Counted from the first letter of the stretch, positions 1-11,408 are shown. The stretch: DNA of 64,000 bases from Capniomyces stellatus (GCA_001661515.1 LUVW01000001.1:204582-268581); one strand, 5' to 3'. The notes: generated by a model from the sequence alone, not told the origin. Made by a program: numbers and translations.

Positions 1-1664
1 TGGTTTTTTTTTTTTTTGTTTAATTTCTATTCTTACATTTCCTAAATGATCAAATAGCAGCACATCTTTAATATTTCCATCGGTATCAGCGTTCAAGATT
101 ATATTCTGTCCACAGTTCACTTCGTTCAAGCTTAGACTTTTGTTGGCAATCGACAAGTTATCACTACTTTCGGAAAAAAGCTTTGACAAAACGGACTGAT
201 TTGTGTTGGTACTATACAGCTGCCCGCTGGTTCTAACGTTGACTCCATGGTTACTGAATATCTTGGCTGCTACGTTTTTTGCAACCAGTTTATTTTTATA
301 TGTTTGTAATCCAGATTCTGCGTCTATTTTAAGATGCGAAACCAACGGCAATGTATCTACGATGTTTCCAAACGTAAATGTCCGTGTTACTGATTCGAGA
401 TTTCCTTGTACCGAGTACTTGATATCAAATATTCCTGGTCCTACCAAGTACAAATCGCCAGTCAAATCAGCTGGGATCTGGCCATGTACCAACGTCATTT
501 CAATTTCCTCCTGAATTTCGATTGCATTGTCAAATCCCTAATCAACCACCAAATTCAAAACAATTGCATTAAACCCCATTATATCTGCCATCCACAACAT
601 ATTATTGCGTGCTTTCTACATTCTCTTAATTTAAAGTATGCCCACTCACTGTAGGCATGGGCCTTGATCCTCTATTATTCCCCAATTCGTAGCTATTGAA
701 CCTTCTGGTTATGACCTCGTCCTCGTCTAGCCTATAGATTATCTCTGTTCCCCCTGTCTTGAGCTGTGCAACCCTTTTCTTGTTTTCCATCTCCGCAACA
801 TCATACTCGTCCATTTCAGAGTCCGTGTCGCTGAAGGTGTAAAAGCCGTCTCCTGAGTTTGATAAAGTTGCTGCCGTTGTTTCTTTGACGCTCATCAGTG
901 CTCGCGAGCTCACGTTTATCTCTTCCAGCCTCATCAAACTGATGGCGTTTCCCTTCTGCACCGATGTTTTTTCACTACTAACCTCGCTATTATTCTGTAC
1001 AACAATATTTAACTTTAAACAAGCACTAGAAAAGCTTCTTTAACAATATTATGCCAGTATAAACTGCCTTATAAAATTATTGTAGTTTAGAATAAACCGC
1101 CAAAGTGTGCTTTTGATATTTACCTCAACACCACCTAAATATATACATATATACACAGAGTATTAAAAGCAGCGCTGTTAAACTACAGGAACAACTGAAA
1201 ACAACTGAAAACAACTGAAAACACACACTATTCATTCTACCACTTACCCATTTTAGAATCTGTTAGTTCCATCTTGATGTTTTTGAATTCAGACAACCTT
1301 TCCCCATCCTCATCAAAACCTTCAGCACCATTAATATCGTTGTTGTATCTGCCGTGTTCTAAACTGCCCTCTTTATGCTCGGAATTTATATCGACTTCTT
1401 CGAATTCTATTTACAAACCCCACCCACTCATTCAATTTAATTTTACAACAAAAGTTTTTTGCTCCTTTTTTTCTTGGAAAGCTCAGCACCAAACCCAATT
1501 TCATTATCTAAAGCATACCATCCCCTCCCTCTTTTTTTAAAAAATGAATAAAACAATTTTCACTCATTAGTCGACCCAGATTGTCAAGTATTTCGCTTAC
1601 CATTGGTCCCAGCGCTTCCATTACTTTTTGCTGCGATACCGTTTCCTATTTCCTGCGCCAACAT
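1..1664 (-). CDS. Carotenoid cleavage oxygenase (RPE65/CCD family), 5' part, cut by left edge
   Basis: The family cleaves carotenoid or apocarotenoid double bonds with a four-His ferrous iron; those His residues lie beyond the window. Readable exons are 1664-1601 (ATG at 1664, then GTAAGC), 1406-1248 (ends before GTAAGT), about 979-650 (ends before GTGAGT) and 537-1. The 649-538 intron joins in frame to give RPMPT-GFDNAIE, followed by HGQIPADLTGDLYLVGPG, the typical N-terminal signature of the family, and by SHLKIDAESGLQTYKNKLVAKN, matching its first blade. The first intron also joins in phase. The 3' splice site of the third exon is unresolved: exon 2 ends in phase 1 and no clean TAG in the right phase is visible, so the N-terminal region near 960-1040 is uncertain. 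The N-terminal extension is acidic and low in complexity. The family call is firm; the substrate is unknown. Confidence 0.82.
1191..1222. repeat. Three tandem copies of a 10-bp unit
   Basis: ACAACTGAAA is repeated three times in an intron of the carotenoid oxygenase gene. It is a simple short tandem repeat. Confidence 0.9.
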
Positions 1665-2624
1665 CGTTATCTTTTCGAATTATCGAATTTTACTATTGTA
1701 AAATGGTAAAGTGCTCCTTCCAATTGCTACTTTAATCTCCAATTGGTATTTATGCCTAATTTATTTGATATGCTATGCTCTGCTCTTCGCCAAAATTTTG
1801 AAAAAGTCTCTGCTCTCAATAGTGCTCAGCCTTAATTATTGTTGATTCATATATATTGAACTCGACTTGTTACAAACCAAATTCCGTTTATTACAAACAA
1901 GCTTACCAAGTCATCTACCAAGCTCTGTTTTTCTATTGATTGATTTGGATTTCGCAAACAAGAACAGTGGCTGAAGTAAAAGCTGGTTAATAGATTGTAT
2001 AAATCCAATTGATGTGCAGCTCTTATTGGCAATTTCAGCACCTCTATTACTCGACTTTGCTGAAACTCAATGCTTTTGAATGTCTTTCGTCATTATAATC
2101 CAATTGATTGATCTGGCTTTATTGGCCCAAAGAACACTCATTTGAAATTCATCCATTCACAATTTCTGTCACATTTAATCGTTCATAAATCTGCCTTTAT
2201 TTTTGACTTTTTTAACTGCCTATTTCGTTTTTTTTAGTAACTTTCTGCCTTATTTCTGGCTACAATTCCAAAATATGACCGCTATCTATAGTTTTAGTTC
2301 GCTCTATTTGCCTAACCATCCTTCGCTTTGCTCATTTATTAATAATCTCGGTAGCACTATTATTTCCCCAATGCTTGCTCTTTATAATATATGCACCATA
2401 ATGCTTACCTTTTGACCAATAGATCTAAATAACCTGCACCCCATTCCCCTGACATCTACGCAGGGCTTATGAGCAAATAAGGAAATTAGCCAACAGAGCC
2501 CACCAGTCCTCATCATTAATAGCTTACTTTGAAACCAATTTCATTATAAATAACCCACATCGCCTGGTCGGTTTGGAAAAACACTGCCATCCTTTTTATA
2601 CAAGTGACGCCAAAAGTTAGCAAG
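1665..2624. other. Intergenic, no gene seen
   Basis: AT-rich spacer upstream of the carotenoid oxygenase ATG. It holds only short ORFs without ATG starts, splice partners or recognisable protein motifs. Confidence 0.6.
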
Positions 2625-2777
2625 ATGTCGTATTTAAGAGACAAAACACTTGAAAAACTACTAGATTTTGTTAAACACACATGTACAAACAATGGTATTT
2701 TACAATATCAACAGTTTGGTCTACCAATAACAGGAATTGGTATTTATTTGGGCTTTATTGTCTATTTAAGAGTGTAA
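2625..2777 (+). CDS. Small one-TM protein, 50 aa, unknown
   Basis: ATG at 2625 opens a 50-codon ORF ending TAA at 2777. The first half is basic and polar (MSYLRDKTLEKLLDFVKH). The second half (FGLPITGIGIYLGFIVYL) is a likely C-terminal membrane span followed by RV. This layout resembles small tail-anchored or mitochondrial membrane proteins, but no family was recognised. The leader TTAGCAAG-ATG also occurs at the small membrane ORF starting at 6124. It could be a chance ORF; the compact N-polar/C-hydrophobic design and good start context are the only support. Confidence 0.4.
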   Translation: MSYLRDKTLEKLLDFVKHTCTNNGILQYQQFGLPITGIGIYLGFIVYLRV

Positions 2778-4518
2778 TACAACAATAAATCTGGGTTGGC
2801 TACACATCGAGTATTTATTAGTACAGCACCGTTTAGTAGTTGTGAAGTTTCCATTCCTTAAATTGACGATGAAGTGTAATATTCTATTTGTGCAGAGTAC
2901 ACGCATCACCCTAAAACATACACCAACTTAAGACTGTTGGACCGGTAATGCAATAGATATGCACTGGAATGGTAGGTACGTTTAATAGATTACTAACACA
3001 CCAATTATATATACTTTTTATTCTCTAATGAGGGAACACGCCACGAATATCGAGTTTTGTCTTTGGTAATACCAACTAGCATTGTTTGTTTGATTTTTTT
3101 AAAAAAACAAGACACAAAAAAAATCAAGCAAAAGAATCTGTATTTCAACAATAGTAATAAAAAAAGAGAATCCTCATTCCAGTAATAAAAAGAAAAAAAA
3201 GGAATCCGCATTTCGAAATGGACATAATTTTTTTGAGTATTACTTAAAACAAGCACCCATGTTAGCAGATAGTTGGTATTAGAGTACTTGTACTTGACAA
3301 CATAATGCGTGAACCATAATGATTAGGCGTATAATCACTATCACTGTACTTTCATCTAAGCTCCAAGTGTCTAAGAAAAGATGTACTTTGCTGATTTTGA
3401 TTGTAGCATGTCATCTTAGGTAAAGGGGAAAATTTCCTTGCAATCCTTCTCTAAAATTTACATAGCAATCACGCCTATTGTTTATGTTAGGTCACGGAGT
3501 TATAGAGTATGCGCTATCCAAGTATATTATACTTGGTTTTATTACATAAACATTGCTGTGTCAGTTACCATCCGCGATAGAGATATATTGTGGCATTGGG
3601 TTATGTTACAAGTACATAGCATGGGAACATATTCAAATACTTGCCACGTTTTTTAAAAAAAAAGCTAACCTTGGTATTTCCTTTTCTTTTTTTTCAGAAA
3701 TAAAAAAATTAGAGGAACAGCTGGCAAAGTTGAAGCTAGCTTAGCAGCGACAAGCCATTGTTTGTTAGGAGGTCAAATATGATTTCGTATCCCGTTTTAC
3801 AAGATCCTTATTTCATTAAAAGTCTTAATGGGCAATTAGATATCAGGGTTGCGAATTGTTTTTTTTTTCCTTCTATCCATTTCAACTACACCGTCTTTTT
3901 TTAGAGAAAATTAAAACGTAATACTCCTATGCCTAAAAATAGTTTAAAATTTCAATAAAAATAAAATAAAAAAATAGTTAGAGGAAATATACATGCTCTA
4001 TCCAATACTTTACTATTTTGAACGATGCTAGTAATAGCAATTGGGAAGTTGGTAGTACGATTTTATAATTATTTCAGGAATATGTAATGTTTTTTATTAC
4101 TGAAGAAAGGTTGTGTAATGTTTTACAAATCACGGCTCTCCAAATTATAAATCGAATTAGATAAAATAAACCAAAATACGCTATCAATACTGTCATAAAA
4201 ATACTGGCTAATAAATCAAAGTTGCTAAACGTAAAACGACAAGAGTACATTGGGCTATTGTGTTTTCTATGTTCAAATGCATCTCTTGAAAGCCTTAAAA
4301 GTACATATTGTCTCGTTTAATCCGCCAGGGCACAAAAGCCCGTTATTCATCAATAACTGAATTCTTACTCTTTGCAAACAAATCTTTCAAAAATCTAGCT
4401 ATTTATATCAACTAGTATAGCCCACTCTTTTGCTATCTAGGATTAATCTACAACAGCTTCTACGCTTTAATATAGAGTAGCATTATTTAATTATTGGCAT
4501 AAAAATTCACAACTGATC
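2778..4518. other. Intergenic; one possible orphan terminal exon
   Basis: AT-rich spacer of 1.7 kb. The only gene-like signal is 3698-3744: a T-rich tract ending TTTTCAG, followed by codons for IKKLEEQLAKLKLA and a stop. That reads like the coiled-coil tail of a small spliced gene, but no upstream exon was found. The other ORFs start at non-ATG codons and show no protein-like composition. Confidence 0.45.
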
Positions 4519-5910
4519 ATGGTTAATGTAAAAAGTAACATATGGCTATTCGCAGTTATTGCCTCCGTCCAAGGTTTTGCTGCTAGCGTAAGTTTACGAA
4601 GCGTCGGTTTGGGCGACTCGCAGACTTACGACTTCCTGGTATCGATCAGTGGCGAGTCGAGCTCAAAACTGAGGTGTAGTGGGGTTCTTGTCTCTGAGGA
4701 TGTTGTGTTGACAACATCAGACTGTTTGGAAAGTTTGGATGAGGGTTCTGACGAAAGCAAACTGAAGGTCTGGTTTAACAATAGTGCACAAGACCAAAAC
4801 CAAGACAAAGACCAAAACACTCACTTCCAAGTAAAAAACGTGTACAAATACACCAACTCTGAAGCAGAAGGTCGGTTTACCGACGATATAGCGCTTCTAT
4901 ATCTTTCTGAGTGTGTCGATACTCGGCTAGCAAAACCGGCTACGGTCAAATTTGACTATGATGATATAAACAACCTGAATCTTGTTGCTATTGGATCAAT
5001 CTACTTAGGCTCCCTTGATGCCGGGGAAGCCGTATATCATGGTGGTCTATTGACTGAAGACGTCGTGTGTACACAAAGCACATCTCAGCCAAAAGAAAGC
5101 AGCAATATTTCATGTGTTCACAATAAACTTGACAAGCCCATACTCGAACAATCTCACGGAAGCGTATTGGTAGATAAGAACAGCAGAACTGTTATCTCGT
5201 TGAGAAACCATCCCATCGATGCAGATTTTGAGGAAAATGGCTTTTTAAGCAACGGCACCACATTCGTCAGTCTTAGCCAGTTTAAAGATATACTTATAGA
5301 CCTAGGATTAGCATGTTCAGAGCCGGATTGCACCAAGAGGTCTAGTTGCCAAAAAAAGTCTTTGACACTAGCCGAAGAATCGCTGGTCAAGCGCAAAATC
5401 GACCTTTATTCGGAGGATAAGTGTATGTTTGAGTATAACCAGGTCAAAATACAGCCCAATCATGAATCTGTAGTCAAAAAGTACAGTGCGGACACTCTAA
5501 TAGAAATACCATGCGCTGAGAACGCATTCATTTTGGAGGTCGAGTTAAAATCAAAATCTCCACTACTTGTTCGATTGACGCAAGATAAGGTTCCAGGAAA
5601 GGATGCATACTTGGAAGCCACATTTGGACTAAGCTCTGATTTAGATGTAATCCGCAAACTTAGATCCAACACCACAAAAAAGCGCCAGGAAGATATCTTC
5701 AAACGTGCCTCATCCAAGGTCGAAACTATCACCTTGCTCTATGTTGATGGAAATGTTGAAATCAAGTCTTCAGTTAAGTCTGCAGTGACAAAGAAAAATG
5801 ACCCTGAAAGAATCAGATACAGATACATCAACTTTGCCACACCTTATAACAGCGCCGATATACATAAAATCACTTTAATGTGCGGCGCTGATCCATCTTG
5901 TTGCAAATAG
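4519..5910 (+). CDS. Secreted trypsin-fold protein (S1 homologue) lacking catalytic His and Ser
   Basis: A 463-residue single exon. A signal peptide (about residues 1-22) leads into a chymotrypsin-like domain. CSGVLVSEDVVLTTSDC (about 53-69) matches the CGGxLIxxxxVLTAAHC block, including the conserved Cys pair, and DDIALLYL matches the catalytic-Asp block (Asp123). The catalytic His is Asp68 (TTSDC instead of TAAHC), and the GDSGGP block reads QSHGSV, so the nucleophile Ser is His213. The protein should therefore have no serine-protease activity. Residues after about 260 form an extra Cys-containing C-terminal domain of unknown type ending CGADPSCCK. A hydrophilic DQNQDKDQN loop interrupts the domain. 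Likely a non-catalytic binding protein or protease homologue. Confidence 0.8.
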   Translation: MVNVKSNIWLFAVIASVQGFAASVSLRSVGLGDSQTYDFLVSISGESSSKLRCSGVLVSEDVVLTTSDCLESLDEGSDESKLKVWFNNSAQDQNQDKDQNTHFQVKNVYKYTNSEAEGRFTDDIALLYLSECVDTRLAKPATVKFDYDDINNLNLVAIGSIYLGSLDAGEAVYHGGLLTEDVVCTQSTSQPKESSNISCVHNKLDKPILEQSHGSVLVDKNSRTVISLRNHPIDADFEENGFLSNGTTFVSLSQFKDILIDLGLACSEPDCTKRSSCQKKSLTLAEESLVKRKIDLYSEDKCMFEYNQVKIQPNHESVVKKYSADTLIEIPCAENAFILEVELKSKSPLLVRLTQDKVPGKDAYLEATFGLSSDLDVIRKLRSNTTKKRQEDIFKRASSKVETITLLYVDGNVEIKSSVKSAVTKKNDPERIRYRYINFATPYNSADIHKITLMCGADPSCCK

Positions 5911-6123
5911 GCAATGTAAGCTTCATTTCAACGCTGGCATCAACTGCCCCTCTTTTTTTCGCTCATTTCTCTCTACAGTATTTTTGCCATTGCATTAAAT
6001 AACGAACGACTCTTTGTTTTTATACGGAATTAATCTCACTGAGGGTACTTTGTATAAGTATTTTATTACCAGTCTAATTACTTTTTGGCGGCATTTCACG
6101 TATAAATAAATAAAATTAGCAAG

Positions 6124-6384
6124 ATGAACCGAACCAGGTTTGATAGTATAACGGCCAAGTTTGGGCAAGCCGTCCTTGTAGCCATGTTTTTTACTGGTGT
6201 AGTTGTTTTTAAGGATCTCCCATACAGAGGCCAGCCAGATTTGGCGCAGATACTTGTAGTTTTAAAACACAATGGGATATATAGTAAGCGGGTGGTTTAT
6301 TTGGCTTGGCTTTATACATCAGCCGTATGGTCGTATTTTCTCCCTCAGTCAGCGTGGATCACTGTTATTACTTACTGCGTTTAA
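6124..6384 (+). CDS. Small membrane protein, 86 aa, unknown
   Basis: ATG at 6124 after a TATAAATAAATAAA stretch and the leader TTAGCAAG. The protein has two hydrophobic segments, AVLVAMFFTGVVVF (about 16-29) and a second near the C-terminus, separated by a polar stretch with KDLPYRGQPDL. No family was recognised; a small mitochondrial inner-membrane protein is one possibility. GTAAGC at 6285 could be a splice donor, but the next acceptors would give an unusually short intron. Its 3' end overlaps, on the opposite strand, a tentative last exon of the JmjC gene (6349-6414). Confidence 0.45.
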   Translation: MNRTRFDSITAKFGQAVLVAMFFTGVVVFKDLPYRGQPDLAQILVVLKHNGIYSKRVVYLAWLYTSAVWSYFLPQSAWITVITYCV

Positions 6385-8477
6385 TGATAGGTGCCATTTA
6401 CCGCAACAATTAGGCTAAAACCACATACTTATGCTTGAGCTAGTAGATAACGATCTCAAATAATGCCAGTATTTGGGCTATAAATGATAAAATGTTGAAA
6501 GAAAAACACAATTAAAGCTAAACTCAAGCAATAGCCATTGCAACACGCCTTATCGGGTCTAAACCACAGACAAAAGAAGATCAATTATAATCCCAATAGA
6601 AAAAAAAAGGGGGGGGCAAATATATATAGCGGTGTTACCGGTATGTATAACAGGTCTCCTGGATTCAGTATACATTCTAAATATGGGGATTTGACAAAGT
6701 CAGGATGTTTGGATGTATCAGGAAACTCGGCATCTACCTATTTATGTTAATTTTTTCGTGGCCGAGTTTGTTAGCAAAACTAATGGTTGAAGCTGAAATG
6801 AACATTTAGATAACCCATCTATTTGTTCTTATCAGAGAATTTTACCTGGCTTGTGTTTTCAAGCAGATCATCAGAGGCATAGGGGTAAACAAAGTCCGAA
6901 AATCTATTATGAATAAGTTTGACATACTTGGATCCCACTACCTGAGCAAATAAATTATGGTACTTGTCATAGTGTAGTGGAGATACTGTGTTTTTGGGAC
7001 CGATCCACGCATTCAGAATAACATCCTGCTCGGATACTTGGCCCGAGTCGTTGGCTACACTTGGCTCGGTTTGACTGTTCTCATAGCTGAAACTGGTGCA
7101 GTTTTTTTCGACATAGCAGTAGTCTGGGATCATAAAGTCGTTCTTAAGCTTTGGAGCTTGGCTAAACAAATTGTGTTGTGCTAAGTAAACCGGGTTTGGG
7201 CTGTCTTGTGGTATTATACAGGTGTCTAAATACTCGCCAAAATAAACCATCTTTTGGGACCATGATTTATCGGTGTACGACTTCCCAATTTCCACGGGCA
7301 CCAGCCTATACTGGCCAACTGCCTGTCTTAAGTACTCGCAGCTGGCCCAGCTATTGGTCTCTGTAAACAGCGGCCAATGATCGATTGCGCCTTCAATTAT
7401 AAAAGGCTCCAAACTATCTGGCGCAGCATTAATCATTTCCGAGAACTCCAGCAATGTTAGAGGTCTTTTGAACCGCCTAACGTGATGCTCTAAACGCGGA
7501 GTACAAGGTATTTCAACTGCCGAATATTTCCCTGGATCTATAAAGCCGAGTTGATACTTGTATTCATGACACAAATTCTTATTTCCACCAGGCCTAGGTT
7601 CCAAAAGGGAGTTATCTCTATAGTTAAACCTGTTCAACTCTTCAATCATGTACATGTACTTGAATATGTAGTCAGATCTCCAACCTAGACCCCCTGCTAC
7701 AACTAAAGACAGATCTAACATGTTCAGCACTTTTAAACTCTCTCTTCTCAGCTCTTTTCCATCTTTATCCAAGTAGCAGCTATCCACCGTATACCATCTA
7801 AAAAGCCGCACTGAATTCCTAACTAAGAAATCATGGGCCACCATGAGACAAGAATTAGAATATAGAACAAACCAATACTCTTTAGCGTCTTTATAGGGCA
7901 CTGATTTAATGTTTAGATCGGAAATATCCACGAGCATCTCCCCTAGCTCATGTACACATCCTACGACCGCTCCGCTAGTCTCGCTATTTTCGCTATTTTC
8001 GTTCGTTGAAATATCAGCCTTTCCCTGTTCTTTGCCACTCGCATGATGGCCAGCACCGCATACCTCGCTGCAATAAGGACTTGTACACTCTGTTCGAATT
8101 GCCGTTGAAATTTTTATATCTGTAGTGTGGTGTTTTAAAAGGTCTTCATTTTTTGGCTTGACTTGCTTTCTGGTGTTTAAAGTTGCGTCTACAGCAAGGG
8201 GTGTGCTGGTAGGATTTGGCAAAACAAGCCTTGGTCTTTTTGTTGAAATTTTACATTCTCTTTCTTCGCTGCACTGCTGTTTGGCTCCAGTGTTGATATC
8301 CAAAGTGCAATTTGCCTGTGTTAAACAAAGCTTGTCCAACGTATTCTTATAAATCTTGTAGACATTTTTTCCGCATTCAGATTCAATCAAATCCAAGTCT
8401 TCCTTTAGCAGCTTTAGTAGAACTTGAAACTCGGAATTGGCTAATGGCTTGCATAAATTAAGAAACTCTAAAGACAT
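6349..8477 (-). CDS. JmjC-domain protein, JMJD5/KDM8-like
   Basis: JMJD5 proteins are Fe(II)/2-oxoglutarate-dependent hydroxylases. Exon 1 runs 8477-6846 (544 codons), exon 2 6737-6639. The N-terminal half is low-complexity, then helical (AKEYWFVLYSNSCLMVAHDFLVRN). The JmjC part includes EPFIIEGAIDHWP, an HYD iron motif at His502/Asp504, and NTSQ joined across the first intron to VDAEFPDTSKHPDFVKSPYL and NPGDLLYIP, an excellent match to the JMJD5 C-terminus. The final strand, which should carry the distal iron His (WHYV-like), is not clearly present. A tentative exon 3 (6414-6349, in phase after TTTTAG) contains GKWHLSLNAVS but matches poorly. Without splicing, exon 2 runs through homopolymers to a stop. 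Divergently transcribed from EMC2. Confidence 0.83.
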
Positions 8478-8982
8478 GGTCTGAAATTATTTTCTCTACC
8501 AACGATTAGGGTTCCATTTAGCGCAGGCTTGAAGTGTGAGTAACGTACTTTCTGAGTATTAGAGAACGGGGTTTTCAATGAATGAATTGAGATGGACTAC
8601 TAAAAAGAGCAAAATCTAGAAAATTAATGCGAGTTGATTAGTGTGCTAGTTCTGGCCAATAGTGCAATATCTCCAAACAGGGCTGGATTTATTCTCGCAA
8701 TACATTTGCTGTAATTAATTGGGTTATTATTGTTTTGTCTGCAATTAAAAGCGGGAAAAAAAAAAGTATCAACAATTTGGAATTGAAACATCCGAAATAA
8801 TCAGAGAACTAACCAAGACTTTTACCTCAGGTCTTGTTTGTTCTACATTTTACATTGACCTAAAAAAAAGCATCTGAAAAAACAAAAAAAGGCAACTTGG
8901 GAAAACCTTTGCTGATTCGAATATATACGCATATATACAATACACACACATACGAATATAAACTACACAGGCGCGGAATACA
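8478..8982. promoter_or_regulatory. Shared divergent promoter region between JmjC gene and EMC2
   Basis: A 505-bp AT-rich spacer separates two oppositely oriented starts (8477 on -, 8983 on +). TATA-like ATATATACGCATATATAC lies about 65 bp before the EMC2 ATG. No coding signal was seen inside. Confidence 0.45.
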
Positions 8983-10695
8983 ATGGTTTTCACTAGCAAA
9001 CAATGTGTCGAAAGGCTTGAATCGATAAGAAGATCCGGAGAAAGATTACCACACAGAGTTGTAGAGATTGGAGCGCCACTGATTCAGTCTGGAAGTATTT
9101 GGAAAACAGGGGAAGAAGGTAAGTTTGTGCTTGCTTGGTTTGCTTGGTGTAGAGTTAACATCTATCACAACAAAGCAAACGCTCCTGAATAACAATACAA
9201 ATGAAGAGGGGAAAAGAATCCGAATTCAAATTCAATGCATTTCATATAGCCTGGGTTATCTTTGAACAAGTTGCGATTGCCGGGATAGACATAGGAAGCT
9301 TGGACATTGCAAAGGTAATTCATTTAATTTATTTTTTAAATAAATAATAATAATGTTGCTCCGACTCGAACCACGACGGGATATAATAAATAGTTCGGAC
9401 TTGGAATGAATGTGTAACTTTAGGCATGTATTGGGGAGCTAGAAAAACAATTTCCTTCATCTACTAGAGTTCAAAAGTTGGAATGCATGGTTTTGGAAGC
9501 TAGAGGAAAACACGATGAGGCTATAATCAAGTATAATGAACTTTTACTCGATGATCCAACCAATACCGTAAATAAGACAATCAATATACGCCTATTTTAG
9601 CTATCTTGTATCATTAAAGTGACTGTTACCATGGTTAAATAATCAAAACAGTACACAGGACTAAAAACAACTATATTTCTCGCCAATAGTCGATTATAAA
9701 GCGCAAAATAGCCATGTTGATTTCGCAAAGCAAACACATAGAGGCAATCAAATCACTGGTTGAGTTTGTTGATGTTAATTACAACGATCTAGAGGCATGG
9801 GTACAGCTCTGCAGGTTGTATCTGAATGAACACATGTAAGCATTCAGTGTCTATACATATACGTATACACATACACCAACAGCACCAGATATTTATTATT
9901 TTTACCCGCTGGCTGACTGGGAATGGAAATATGATCCGTGCTTATTTATATAGGTACCCTCAAGCAGCCTTCTGTGTTGAAGAGCTGATGATTCAAAAGC
10001 CTGACAGTCACTTTTATCATCTGAAATACGCAGAGGTACTGATTAAGCAAAGCTAGTTTCTACCTTTTCATATTCCTTGCTGAATCCAAGCGTAAATAAC
10101 CGCATTACGTGCGTAATTGAATCTAAACTACTACTACTACTACTACTATTATTATTATTATTGTTATTATTACGTGCATGAAATATAGATACAATATTCA
10201 ATTGGAAATATTGAAGTAGCCTTAAAATACTTTTTGCAAGCTGTCGAGTTGAGCCGTGATAATATCCGCGGGTTTTATGGCATCAAGCTGGTAACTTATA
10301 TTTACTTGTATTACACACTACGTTGTTACGTCAAACTGATGCTACAAATATAATCACAACACTTTCAATCATTGGTTTTGAAAAATGTAAAGCGGCCCTA
10401 CTTATTCAAAAACATCTATATATGTGAATAGTGCACTAGCCAGCTGCTCGAATTAGGAAAAAATAGCACCAAAGCCAAAAAATCTTTGCTAAGCACCAAC
10501 CTAGAGTTTACAACAGAAAATCTGACCAGCTTAAACGAACTTTCCACTGAGCGGATCCTAGAGGTGTACTCTAAAAAGTCTGAAGTGCAGTTCAAGTTTG
10601 CAAATGAAGTTTATGAAAAGTCCGAACTTGATAGCGACTTGATTAACCCAACACCAATGTGCAAACAAGTAGTTGAGCAATGGCTCAAGCTTTAA
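8983..10695 (+). CDS. EMC2: ER membrane protein complex subunit 2 (EMC2/TTC35), seven exons
   Basis: EMC2 is the cytosolic TPR subunit of the EMC, which inserts tail-anchored and multipass proteins into the ER. Exons: 8983-9118, 9250-9314, 9424-9567, 9690-9835, 9954-10035, 10189-10290, 10432-10695, all phase-consistent, giving 312 aa (human about 297). Diagnostic stretches include VEIGAPLI, WVIFEQVAIAGIDIGSLDIAK, STRVQKLECMVLEARGKHDEAI, YNELLLDDPTN, RKIAMLISQSKHIEAI, YPQAAFCVEELMIQKP and GNIEVALKYFLQAVELS, which match the EMC2 TPR array in order. Donors are GTAAGT/GTAATT/GTAAAT/GTAAGC/GTACTG/GTAACT; all acceptors are TAG. One intron carries a CTA/TTA trinucleotide repeat. Confidence 0.93.
10128..10171. 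repeat. CTA/TTA trinucleotide microsatellite in EMC2 intron
   Basis: A run of CTA units passes into TTA/TTG units inside the fifth EMC2 intron, just before the exon at 10189. Confidence 0.9.
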
Positions 10696-11408
10696 GAGGA
10701 TTCACGACTCTTACAACCACCGCTTGCTCGCTTGTTTAACTTTTTTTATTTCATTTACTTTTTTTATTTTTGGTGGTTTTGGGAAAGCATTTATATTCCA
10801 ACTGATCTATTCAGTCGAGTGAAGTGGGGGGTTTTTTTACTCTCTTGTTTTCCCACTTTTTCTTTGTTCTCTTTTTTTGTGGTGTTTTTGACTTAGTAAT
10901 CTACACCAATGTAGAAATAGTACTTATTGTCACATATTTTAACTCGGGCAGTACCTCATCAAGTAGTTGGCACCACATTGTTTTGTATTTACGGATATTC
11001 TGCTCAGTTGGGATATCGGTTTAGCATGCAACATTTTTATTCTCCAACACTTTATGCTTTCCAATTGATTCTTTCTTTCGTATGTTACAGTTTAGTTATA
11101 ACAGAAAAGTGTTTTTTTTATTGATGTGGGACAAGCGTTTTTTTGGTTGTAACTCGTTTGTTTTTCTAATTTATTTATTTAAATCGAAGCGGTTAAACCG
11201 TTCTTGCATTAAATCCTCCTTTAACGCTATTGACTAAAATTCAAACCTATTTCCAAAATACCGACATAATAACTTAAACACCTTCTTTTTACAAACAATT
11301 CGGTAGCCTCATTACTACCTGCTAAATAAATAAAATCAAGTCGACTTTACACTTTTTTTCACCGTTTAAAACCAAAACTTCATGTTTTGAATGTTAGAGA
11401 AATGAACA
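10696..11408. other. Intergenic, no gene seen
   Basis: T-rich 3' flank of EMC2 and 5' flank of the RING gene. No ATG-started ORF with protein-like composition was found. Confidence 0.6.

Noticed and set aside
6538..6750. 70-codon plus-strand ORF
   Set aside because: Starts at TTG and lies opposite the second exon of the JmjC gene.
9361..9381. tRNA-like GGTTCGAGTC box on the minus strand in an EMC2 intron
   Set aside because: The bases around the box do not form a T stem, and no A box or acceptor stem could be found upstream.
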